Below are positions 46,472 through 56,539 of a stretch of 64,000 bases of DNA, one piece after another (within the stretch, counting starts at the first letter, position 1; each line of letters starts with the position of its first letter). This stretch comes from Cyprinodon diabolis (Eukaryota; Chordata; Actinopteri; Cyprinodontiformes; Cyprinodontidae). The notes below the pieces were generated by a model. It ran no database searches and was not told the DNA's origin. It was given only the letters and a program-made list of their open reading frames with translations. The stretch is taken from NCBI GenBank assembly GCA_030533445.1, contig CM060080.1:22397377-22461376 (forward strand), read 5' to 3'. The position numbers and the translations under genes are program-made.

Positions 46472-46476
46472 TTTTG

Positions 46477-47500
46477 TTTATTTGAGGTTCCTGTAGAGTT
46501 TTGCCTTGGTCTTTTTATTTTTACATTCCTCCAACATGTACTGTGCCAATTAATAACTCACCTAAAAATCTGTTTTCTTCATATAATCTGGTTGTTAATG
46601 AAAAGTACAGATCTTATTGGATATGCAAGATATTATACTTTAACCAACAGCATTTAAGTCTAAGTGACTTTTCAAGTCAAAGAGAATTCCTGATAGACCT
46701 GAAGCTGCTTGATGAGAGAGGGATGACCATGTGGAAAAGTAGCAACAGAAAGTTAGTTTTCAAGAAAATAAACAACCATCTGGGCCACAAAGTAGGAACT
46801 CTCTTATCCTGTGCTTTCTTGTGTAAGGAACTCCTCTGACCAGTTTATTATGCCACTTAGGGATTCTCCTTTCTCTTCTCTTTTTCCTCTTCTATTTTTG
46901 TCTTATATCCTATTTCATCTGATTGGCTGTAAATTGATGTTACTTTGAAATAATCAACAGAAACTCATTGCTTCTTTTTATGTGCAATCAGTCAATGAGG
47001 ACAGAATGTTGGTGGAGTATTAGACTGATTATGATATTAAATATTTGTCTACATCAGTGTGGTTGATACAGCGGCTACATTGTATGAATAATGTTTCTGA
47101 TATGAGTTAACATTACAAACATTGTAACAATGTTAGCAATTTTAACTTTAAATTGTTTATGTAGGAAGGGGAGAGATGCAGATCACTCTGTTTGTCTGCA
47201 AAGTGAACAGAAAAGATAAATCACCTCCCACTGACTGATATGTTGGTTATATGCCTTAGGGGCTCTAAATAGGAATAGAAAAACCCCTCTCTGAGTTCTT
47301 ACCAATACAGGCTAACTCACCACCTTGTATGACGGTGACAACCACATGGATACTATTTCACAGTCACTTAAGTCCTAACTCTGTTGTGGATGTACTGAGC
47401 AGCAATTTCATGTAAAGTATACCCACAACAAATCACAATGTACATCATAAGTGCACATTCATGCTTGTAAATACACACATTGGCACTCTCCTTGGCCGGG
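46477..47500. other. intergenic upstream of the KY-like gene
   Basis: No exon or repeat identified. It may contain distal regulatory sequence of the KY-like gene, but nothing specific can be pointed to. Confidence 0.4.
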
Positions 47501-47509
47501 GCTTGTTCT

Positions 47510-47617
47510 ATTGGCTGGTCTTAACTGCTTTGTAGTATTTTTAGGCTTGTTATTCTGGGGCTTGTCCTGGCAGGCCACTTGCACAGTATTTAAGCCTCCT
47601 CCCACAATGAGAGACCA
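47510..47617 (+). promoter_or_regulatory. putative muscle-type promoter of the KY-like gene
   Basis: Four elements are ordered within 85 bp: an inverted CCAAT box (ATTGG, 47510-47514), a MEF2-like GTATTTTTAG (47535-47544, 9 of 10 to YTAWWWWTAR), an E-box CACTTG (47576-47581) and a TATA-like TATTTAAG (47587-47594). Transcription would start near 47618. MEF2 plus E-box is the usual combination for skeletal-muscle genes, which fits the known muscle role of KY. Confidence 0.5.
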
Positions 47618-47692
47618 CTGAGAAGAGACAGTAGAAACATCCTTCCCTGACAGATCAGCAGTCGTCCACCACACAGTTTACACTCTGAAAGG
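47618..47692 (+). other. putative non-coding exon 1 of the KY-like gene
   Basis: From the predicted start site to a strong donor, AAGG|GTAAGT (47693). There is no ATG in this segment, so it would be 5' UTR joined to the exon starting at 49026. Both ends are inferred. Confidence 0.5.
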
Positions 47693-49031
47693 GTAAGTAA
47701 AAGCCTCACTAACATAGAGATGTAGCAACAAAGCATGCCCTTATGTATGAATACAGTCTTTAAAGAGTTACCAAGATGACAGAGCAAGACATCAGTAAAA
47801 CTAATAAAGTTTGAACTTTAAAAGGTGTTTTATTTTTCTTGCCCCTGGCATTTAATTTACCCCAACATGAAGGTTGATGCACAGTTTGGGACTTTGTATA
47901 GCACTCCATGAAATGTGGAGGTCAGGTTAGCTGTGGTTCATTGGCTACAGTGGAAGCACTTAATGATCTGCTGAGGGACACTTGAGCAGGGCAGATCATA
48001 GCCAGAACAGGCCTTAAGCCCAGGTCATGGTAGAAGGACAGTCACTGTGCCAGCGTCTCTTTCTCTTTGATATAATAAGTTGCTTTTTGGCAGATTAATG
48101 CGTTCCCATATGTAACTTATTTATATATCACACTGAACACGTTCATCGGTCGATGGGAAGTGTCACAAGACTTCTTGTGCTGATGTCGTGACATTGACTA
48201 ATGGCTCTAATCTGTGGTTTCATTTATGGTTATGAATAGACTTTATCTAATTGAAGATTTATCACTGTCTTTAATGGAATGTGCTGTAAGAATGATCTAT
48301 CTGCAAACTGCAGGCATGAGGGTTAGAAAGCTTTGTGAATGGATACTAAGGAACAATGTTTTTACATACATTTTTTTTTTACCCCAAACAAACCTCTTCA
48401 TACTGAAGAACTTAATTATTGCCCAGATGTTCTGTATTGTTGTAGCTCTCTTTGTCTTAAATTATGGAGATCAATAATTTTTCACTACCACCAATTTCAA
48501 TTTATGGTTTCTGATACTCATTTACAGCTATATAATATGAAAGAATATGACTCCTGACCTAGTTACATTTTTTTAGGGTCAGATAATTACCCTTACAGCT
48601 GTCTATCTGTACGGTATAGGAAGTGTGAGTCAAATCCAGTTTTCACGGAGGTACAAATTGCAAAAAAATAAATAAATGTAAGTAAATCAATTGTTCTTAA
48701 AATAAAGGCATTTTGTCTTAATTTGAGCAGGTAACAGGGATATTTTGCCAAAGGAATAAGACTATTTACATTTAAATTAAGAAAGAAAAAACTGAAGTAT
48801 TTTATTTAAGGTTATAATATCAATTTTCATTTAAGGATAAAAAAATGCTCATTCTATCTGCAGATCATCATATTTACCTACTCAAATGAAAAATAAACTA
48901 GATATTTTTAACTCCTTTTTGGATTGTTTCAGCAATGCAAAAAGGGTCCATCAGAACAGTATGAAGGTACAAAATTGTAAGGATGAGCACCTCTTTTAAA
49001 CTCCATCTCTCCTCTCTTTCCACAGACAACC

Positions 49032-49046
49032 ATGCACCCAGTGTAA
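49032..49046 (+). promoter_or_regulatory. five-codon uORF overlapping the main start codon
   Basis: ATG at 49032 (A at -3, good context) is followed by three codons and TAA at 49044-49046. The last A of the stop is the A of the main ATG (TAATG). In the inferred transcript it is the first AUG. Confidence 0.5.
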
Positions 49047-52000
49047 TGTCAGCCGAAGTTGCATTACAGAAGTTCTCCTTTCCATTTGCCTGCTCATTAA
49101 AGCTTTCCTCACAAGACAATGTGACACAGAAGGGATCATTATTGGCAAAGGACCCAGAACTTTCTAAACTTAAAGAGAATCCCAGATTAGTTGAGCAGAA
49201 CCATGTTAAAGTGGTGCAGGCACCTGTGGAATATAAAAACCAAGTCACTGAGAGCACAAAATCTCCTGATGCGGGAGATACGGTGGCCATCCAGCTCTCT
49301 GTTAGTGCAGAAGCCTCTCGGAATGCTGCGGTTGCCAGGCAGAGCATAGCAGAGAACCTGAGAGTGGACGGCGAGGATCAACGCCCAGCAGCAAAGAGGC
49401 AGCTGTCCTCAGAGAGTGCAGCAAAGTCCATCACAGCTGTGAAAAAAAGTGCACTGAGGAAGGAGCCAAATGAACGGAGACACCTGCAGCAGAAATCCCA
49501 ACTGGGACAGAGGGGACAGTTAAAAACTGCTCTGCCAGGTCAAAGAAAGCGCAGGAAGGACCTCTTTAAAAGCTCAGAGGTCTTCCATAGGCTGGACTCC
49601 AGTGTCATCAAAGCAGGAGCAGAGGTGAGGATACCCTACTGTATTATTACTCAGGAGCAAATACTGTACTGTCTGCTGTATATCCACTTCTTTATCCTCA
49701 CCTCTGGCTATGAGTTAAATGTCGCAAGTAGATGTAAAAAGTTAATCCAATTTATCCCACAGAACTTGTTTAGTTTTTTAACTAATGTGTATTTGTGTTT
49801 TTTAGCTGAAACAAAAGTGTGTGTATGATGTTAAGACAATAGTACAAAGCATCACACAGGGAACCAGAAATGAGCTGGAGCAACTCCGTGCCATCTGGGT
49901 GTGGCTGTGCAACAACATTGGTGAGCTTGCTTCATATAAACAACCCTACCATTAAATTATTCTGTAAGGTGTCTTTCATTTCATTGAGAATTACCTGTTC
50001 TACAGGCAGCAGCCTAATTTTATATTACATTTTAAATAAATAAAGGGAATGTGTTCACAGAATATGATGTGAGCGGGTATCTTGGCCGCTCAGAAAAGCT
50101 GAGCTCCCCAGAGGAGGTGATAGCTGCCGGTCGCGGTGTTTGCTGTAGCTACTCCAATCTTTGTACAGAGATGTGCAGGTAAGTTCTTGTTTAATCTCAC
50201 AATTTTAGTGCACTGAAGAAATGAATACATATATAATAGTTGTTATTTTTACATAAAACCCACACTGTTTAAATTATTTTTTGAGGTGAAAGTAGGTCTA
50301 TTTTTGACTCCATGAATTTGGATGAAGGGTTTGTTCATTTCTGTGACTGTAGTCTTTTGTGATGTTTAGACGTTGATAGATACCTTAGCATAAAGGAAAG
50401 GCTCTGTGCTAAAGCATGCTCTGATGGGTCAAAATAAAGCTCAAATAATATATTGTCTTTAGAGCGAGAAACAATCCACTGCTCCTTTTTTTTCAATCTC
50501 CTTCCCCTAAATAATACTAATTATAATTATTAATGGACATGTAAAAGCAGAAAAAATAGCCCACTGTATATGTTTATCTCCATAGCAACATGTCCAACGC
50601 CAGCTGGATTCAAAATTTAATTCAAATTCAATTAAAAGATACTTTATTAATCCGAAAGGAAAATTAAATGTTGCAGTGACTCATTGACACTTTTTCAATG
50701 AGTTCTTGTTGGTGCTAATAGCTGTTAGCAGGAAGGATCTTCTGTAATGGTCTGTCTTGCACCAGTTCTAGAGGAGCCTCTTTCTGAAGACGCTCTGTTT
50801 CTGTTTAACAATCCTCTGAAGAAGATTCTCTCTGTTGTCCATAATGTTCTCCACTTTATGAAGAATTCTTTTGTATGAAATCACAACTTGAGGTTCTGGA
50901 GGATTTTCTTGAACAGAGCTGGCCTTCTTTATTAGTTGGCTGAACTTTAGTTATTTGATCCTATGCTGTTTCCTCAGCAGATGATGGGAGAAATTATCAC
51001 ACTCTACAACAGACTTATAGAGGATATGTAGCATCTTGTTGCAAATGCAGAAGGACCTAAGCTTGTGTTGCAGGTAAAAATCTCGGATGACATTGGTGGT
51101 CAAAACATTACTGTACTATGAGATGTTGTGAGGATAAAGGTCATATGTGAGGTAACTGTTGGTTACAATTGAGAATTAACATCGATCAGTGGGTATAGAA
51201 GGTAATAATTCCAGGTTAATCCCTCCGGGCCAGAGCCTTTGAATACAATTTTTCCTGTGGAAGACCAAAAAAGTGAGGTTATAAGGGCGTCCTTACTCTT
51301 GGTAATTATTTCAGAAAATACATAACCTTTTTAAAAAAAGCTTACTGATTATAAAGTTGTACTCCATATTATAGTTCTGTTGTTAGGCATGTGAAATGTG
51401 TGTTTATTTTTGTATTTTTGTTTATAACTATAACCTGCTTCAGTCATATTCAGTTTACTCGTATGTAATGTTTGCATTTTTTTTTAAAGTTTTGTTTACA
51501 TGATTAAAGACGAGTACAGCAACCTAAATATAATATTCTACTGCCATGCTCTGCTGATGTCTATGGCAACGTTAACATGAGCGACTAACTGTCCTCAAAT
51601 TTAAATGATAATGATCCATTCTGGTCAGAGGAGAAGCGCAGCAGCTAAGCTAAGCATTTGGTATCAATATGGCAGATGGTATAGGTAGATTTAGGGTTGG
51701 GAATTGATAAGATTTTCACGATTCAGATTCCCTTACTGATTCTGAGAAACGATTCGATTCCTTATCGATTCTATCGATTCTGTGAAACAATGAACTTGGT
51801 AAATGCACGGTGACATTCGTCTACCTTTGCCTGGGACATTCTATTTCTGTCTGTCTCTGCAAAAGCAGAAGGCAGTGAACGGGAGCCGCCAGCCTCTGGG
51901 CTACCCGTCTCGTCACAGTCATCTAAATCTAATGGAGAAGGCATCCTTTTAATGAAAAAGCATTACTGTACAATTTCGGGAAATAAACTAATCTCCCCGA

Positions 52001-55000
52001 TTTAAATAAAGAAGCGTTACCTTTCTCTCACTCCCTAAACTGTGGAGCAACTTCTTAGCATGTTTAATAACCCCAAAGAGAGGTAGGAAATTGGTTTATT
52101 TCCAGAAATGATATATGATTTACTAGGAACTGTATTAAGCACAGTGATATAAAACTAGCTACTTACTAACAGAGTTGCCTTCCATGCTGGTTGTAACTTT
52201 AGCTTCTATCCGGAAGCATCAAAAACACGGCATTCGTTAAAATGTATGCCATGTTGTGTGTGCAGGGGTTTCTGCATGTTGGATGTATTTCCTCCCGCAG
52301 ATGTAATGCCACTTTGCAATGATTGCAAAGCACCTTGTTACCATCTTTCTCCTCCTTAAAATGAAGCCAATCTTTCAATCGTTACCCAATGCGACGCCAT
52401 TTTTGTTTTTTGATTTTCTTTACTTAGGCCGGGTCAGAACATACTTGCTTACTGAATGCCGTTTGCACAACTTGCGTAAATAACGTGACATAACTTGTGC
52501 TGCCCAGCGCTAGGCTCTGGTACTGCCTGGAACCGTTAAGAGAATTGTTAAGCGAGCTGCCAAACTGTGCCATGGAATTGGAACACACAGGTTTTCGATT
52601 CCCATCTCTAGGTAGAATGCTGCTTGATGAAATGCTTCTGAAACGCATCTATTCAATGGCTCTGCTCTAAGGCAATGGGTATCCCTTGTGCCCACTCATG
52701 TTCTGTACTGTTTGCAAGCTGGTTGCCAGGTTTGCTAAAGCTACGCTTTGGTTAGCATTTACAAACACTCAACTTACCTTAACTTCTGAGCCACTTTGCC
52801 TCTGTATCAGTAACCAATCGATGTTTACCCTCGTTTTGCTTTTCTTTTTTTTTACTTAAAATTTGAGAAAAGTAATGCCAAGAAAAAGTAATTTCTCAAC
52901 TCTTTTATAGAGCTCCCAGAATTTGGCAACATCTAAGTTTTGTTGTGTTGATGTTGGAATCGCAATCAGAAGTAAATATTTATATATTTCAGACCCAACT
53001 TAATGTATAGAAAATTAATTATATACAATATTTTTCAAGAGAAATTTAACTTTTTTTCTCTAGACACTCTGTGGATTTATTTGCTTGGAAAAAGGAATAT
53101 CTTTAATGAAAAAATTGTAGCTGTGACTTTGAAAAGGATCCATGACGAGCAATATGTCGTTAGCCTAAATATGTTGTAATTGCCCTAATAACATGAAAAT
53201 TGCCTTTTAGGATACATAAGAACTCAATTACCTCAAAAATTATGCATCCTTTGTTATTTATTTATTTTTTTACACATGGAGGTTAACATTTTTTCACCTG
53301 CGCAATGCATGCTGGGTTGATGACATGGTGAGTTCTTAATGGACCATAACCTTCAGAATAAACCAGGCTTACCTTAGTTTTTAATCATTTTTAAAAATCG
53401 GATTGCATTTTAATGGTGTAAATTTAGACAATCCCAAACTGAATCTCTGCCCCAACATTTTCATGATCGATTATACATGAGATAACTGAGCTAACACTGT
53501 TAGCAAACGCTATCATGAAATGAAAATCACATCAAAAGACTGGTTACATAAAAGGCTGTTCACTGTTAAACAGTAAAGTCAGTCATCACATATCAGTGTG
53601 TGTGTGTGTGAATGGGTGAATGAATGTAGTGTTAAGCGCTTTGGTCAAGTCTCCTAACTTGAATAAAGGCGCTATATAAGTACATGCCATTTACCATTTA
53701 CATATCATTCTAACATATCTGAGATAATATTTTAATCCCAACACTAACCATAAACAGCCTCAGCTAAAAACTGGAGCTCTTTGTAGTATACCTCCATCTT
53801 GGTTAGCAGCTGCATAAACACAAGCTTCTTCAGTCAACCCTCCCCTCTTCCTCAGTTTGGGCCTCCTAATCTTCATTACCCCATGTAATTTCTTCATTCT
53901 CATGAAGTTGAATGCACTCTAGTTCAAACTAAAAAGGTTTGCTAATACTCTTTGCTATTTTTGCAGGACGGAGCTAGTGCTACAGGATCAAGTATCCATA
54001 ATTTACCGACAATGCAATTCAGCGTAAGCAACATGGCAATGTCTAGGTGACAATATTTACATTAAATTAATAAAATCTAAACATCATAGTTTTTGTATTG
54101 TAATTTACTTACATCAATAATAAACATATTTTAAACAAAATCCATTATACAACTAATTTTATATTCCTTGGAAAGAGGTTAGAAATTGTTGCAAATCCTG
54201 ATTGCTATTGGATCTCCAACACCTGATGCTAGCCATTACTTCATCAAAACAGGAAATAAAATGTCATTAAACTATGTTACTACGTTAATACTCAGTAAAC
54301 CACATGGATATTGTGTCATGATAAACAAATGAGACATTTGAAAACATGTTTACTTGGTCTGTGTTTCCAGAGAAGTGGGCATAGAGTGCCAGGAAGTTAC
54401 AGGCCACAGTAAGGGGATCGGCTACCGTCAAGGTCAAAGCCTAAAGCATGTGAAGTCGGATCACTTGTGGAACGCTGTGCTTCTGGGGGGGGAGTGGTTC
54501 CTTCTGGATGCCTGTTGGGGAGCTGGACAAGTGGATATGCAGCACGAAAGCTTTGTCAAAAGGTGCTGAAAGAAAATGATATAAAAATGTAAATGTCATT
54601 GTTTATCTTAATAGTTTTAAAATGCCCTAGAGTAATTACCTACGTTCGCCAGTCTATACTTAGTTTATATCAATTACACACATTAACAGCAGCGTTCAGG
54701 CTCAATCTAAAATTTTTCTTTTTTTCATCAAGTTTTGATGACTTCTATTTCCTAACTGACCCGGAGGAATTCATCGATTCACACTTTCCAGACGAGGAGA
54801 AATGGCAGCTCCTGGACGAACCCATCACCATCGAGGAATTTGAACGAAGGGTCTTCAAGACATCTGCTTTCTTCAAGATGGGGCTCAGGCTGATAAGTCA
54901 TCTCCACTATTATATAGTCACAGGTCAAGATTTGTTCTTATTTCAAAAGAGGGCTGTATATTCGAAATCAGTTTATGCACAAGTTGCTTAGTGTTTTGTG

Positions 55001-56452
55001 GGTAAATATACTGTAAGCTATTCAAGATGATAAAGGTTTAGTTTTTCTCATCATTCATGATGTTGATATTTTTCTTATCCTCTAAAACAAAATGTTCTTT
55101 TAACTTCCTACTCAGATGATGGGGAGGCAACTGTATCCCTTGGATTCTCCAGGCCAACAACTTTCACCTATGAGATAACGCAGCATCAAGATCTTCTTCA
55201 CTGTGGGTCTGTGGAGCAGAAAGAGTCAAGCAATTCCTCCTTTGGCCTTCTAACAGTCTCTAGTCGGAGCATGAAGTTGCAGCTACTGCCACCTGAAAGT
55301 GACACCTATGATGTCAAATTGTTTGCAAGGTCGGAAAACGCTACAACACCTCTGGTTTGGGTTTGCTCCTTCACTGTGAAGTGTCCAAACCCAAGAGCCA
55401 CTGAGGACATTCCGGAGAACCCCTTTCTGTCTTGGGGTCTACAGCCTGCTGCAGGATCCTTGGGTGTCATTGGCAGCTCCCAGAGCAGTGAGGTTGTTGA
55501 GGTGGGAGATGGAGTTTTTGACCTGGTGTTGAAGACTTGTAGGCCTCTAATGGTGTTATGTGAACTTGTCCACCCGCAAATGGAAGCTGCTGTAGCCAAG
55601 TGCTGCTTGGCAACTCAGATTCAACCAGAGAGCCTCACCTGTCATGTTTTGTGCCCATTTCATGGTTTCTACAGACTTTCATTGTTTGTGCGGGACTATG
55701 AGAATACAGAGGTCAAGTTCCAGAATGCTGCGAATTACCTGTTACACTGCAAAGGAAAGGTTGTTGGATTAGAAGATTTGTTTCCTCCAAATCTTGGCTC
55801 AGCATGTGGGCCAGGAACCCGAACGGCTAAGGCAGGGTTATCTAGGTTCAGCCACAATTCTGCCATGGTGAGTACACAGCAGGGCAAATGCAACATCACC
55901 TTCCACAACCAGCAGGACCTCGAAATTCATTACGTACTCAGCAAAAAGAACATATGCTCAACTTTTCCAGTTTCACGTTATGTATTCTGCACCTACACAG
56001 ACCACAAGGTGACTTTGAGTCTAAGTCTACCAGAGGCAGGCGTGTATCGACTAGGACTGTATGCACGGATAACATCCAGTGAAGATTTCAGCCCAATGTG
56101 TGATTTTATAGTGAGGAACCTCTCCAATCAGGTAATGCCTCCATTCCCTTGTGTCTATTCGGCCTGGGGGAAAGGCTGTGTGCTGTTTGAACCTCGTATG
56201 GGAACGCTTGAGCCACTCTCATGGACCCTATTCAGAGTACGAGTCCCTGGAGCCCTACGGGTGAGTGTGGTGGGAGAGGACCGAACAGATCTGAAACTGA
56301 ACAAAAGCAGGGTGTGGGAGGGGGAGGTTTTCAGTGGGGAAGGTCTTCAGCAACTGAAACTAGCCGCCTCCTTGGAGGACTCTAGTGAGATGTCTGTTCT
56401 GATGATATTTGATGTAAAACAGCTTCAGAAGGAGGATATTATAAGGACTTAA
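49046..56452 (+). CDS. kyphoscoliosis peptidase-like protein (KY family), 843 aa
   Basis: Coding exons: 49046-49624 (acceptor at 49025), 49806-49920, 50061-50178, 54371-54562, 54733-54923, 55116-56452. All introns are GT-AG and all phases fit; the donor at 54563 (GTGCTG) is weak. KY is a muscle protein with a transglutaminase-like peptidase fold, needed for muscle growth and neuromuscular junction integrity, and interacts with filamin C. Residues 1-177 are low-complexity and basic (KRRK at 168-171). The transglutaminase-like core starts near residue 178 (RAIWVWLCNNIEYD). It has predicted catalytic Cys259 (GVCCSYSNL), His302 (DHLWNAV) and Asp317 (LLDACWG); Cys-His and His-Asp spacings (43, 15) are like human KY. 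The large last exon encodes C-terminal beta-rich repeats. At 843 aa it is longer than mammalian KY (~660), and its C-terminus is divergent, so a fish paralogue is likely. It is the only convincing complete gene here. Confidence 0.85.
50620..51080 (-). pseudogene. LINE reverse transcriptase C-terminus and 3' tail
   Basis: On the minus strand the 3' tail (AATAAAGTATCTTTTAATTG) lies at 50653-50634. Upstream of it is degenerate ORF2 sequence: TAGAGTGTGATAATTTCTCC then ATCATCTGCTGAGGAAACAG, and further on AATCCTCCAGAACCTCAAG. This follows a widespread teleost LINE in which the protein reads ...SVVESVIFS..ICW. Truncated and full of stops. Family not fixed. Confidence 0.55.
51692..52610 (-). mobile_element. 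non-autonomous hAT element with a decayed BED zinc finger
   Basis: Termini TAGGGTTGGGAATTGA (left) and TCGATTCCCATCTCTA (right) are inverted repeats. The flanks GGTAGATT (51684-51691) and GGTAGAAT (52611-52618) are an 8-bp TSD with one change. Length 919 bp. On the minus strand (about 52380-52230) a BED-finger-like piece is visible: DWLHFKEEKDGNKVLCNHCK, then, after a frameshift, GGNTSNM. The transposase core is absent. BED fingers sit at the N-terminus of many hAT transposases, so this is an internally deleted descendant of an autonomous element. Confidence 0.8.
53595..53705 (+). repeat. SINE 3' end, TTGGGCAAGACACTT-core family, with (TG)n
   Basis: CAGTG(TG)n, then GAATGGGTGAATGAATG, AAGCGCTTTGGTCAAGTC and AGGCGCTATATAAGTACATG. 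The 3' half matches the minus-strand copy at 23100-23200. The core and head are missing. Confidence 0.6.
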
Positions 56453-56529
56453 TAGAATTAATTTGCAGTTTGAGGCACCCATTAATATTGTCAGCTGTAG
56501 ATTTTAAGGTTTAATAGATTTTTTTTACA

Positions 56530-56535
56530 AATAAA
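56530..56535 (+). terminator. poly(A) signal of the KY-like gene
   Basis: AATAAA 78 bp after the stop codon, followed by T-rich sequence. An alternative AATAAA lies at 56921-56926. Which is used cannot be told from sequence alone. Confidence 0.5.
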
Positions 56536-56539
56536 AAAA

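Larger units (their letters stand above)
50179..54370 (+). other. intron 4 of the KY-like gene, repeat-rich
   Basis: At 4.2 kb this intron is far larger than introns 2, 3, 5 and 6 (140-192 bp). It separates the catalytic Cys exon from the His/Asp exon. It contains a LINE fragment, a hAT element, a SINE end and a possible cassette exon, so repeat insertion accounts for much of its length. Confidence 0.8.

Noticed and set aside
48214..48557. Short plus-strand frames upstream of the KY-like coding start
   Set aside because: They lie in the inferred first intron, have no KY-like sequence and no suitable donor.
55867..55875. Donor-like GTGAGT inside the last exon of the KY-like gene
   Set aside because: The frame continues uninterrupted across it, and the peptide on both sides follows the KY C-terminal repeat pattern, so splicing here would remove conserved sequence.
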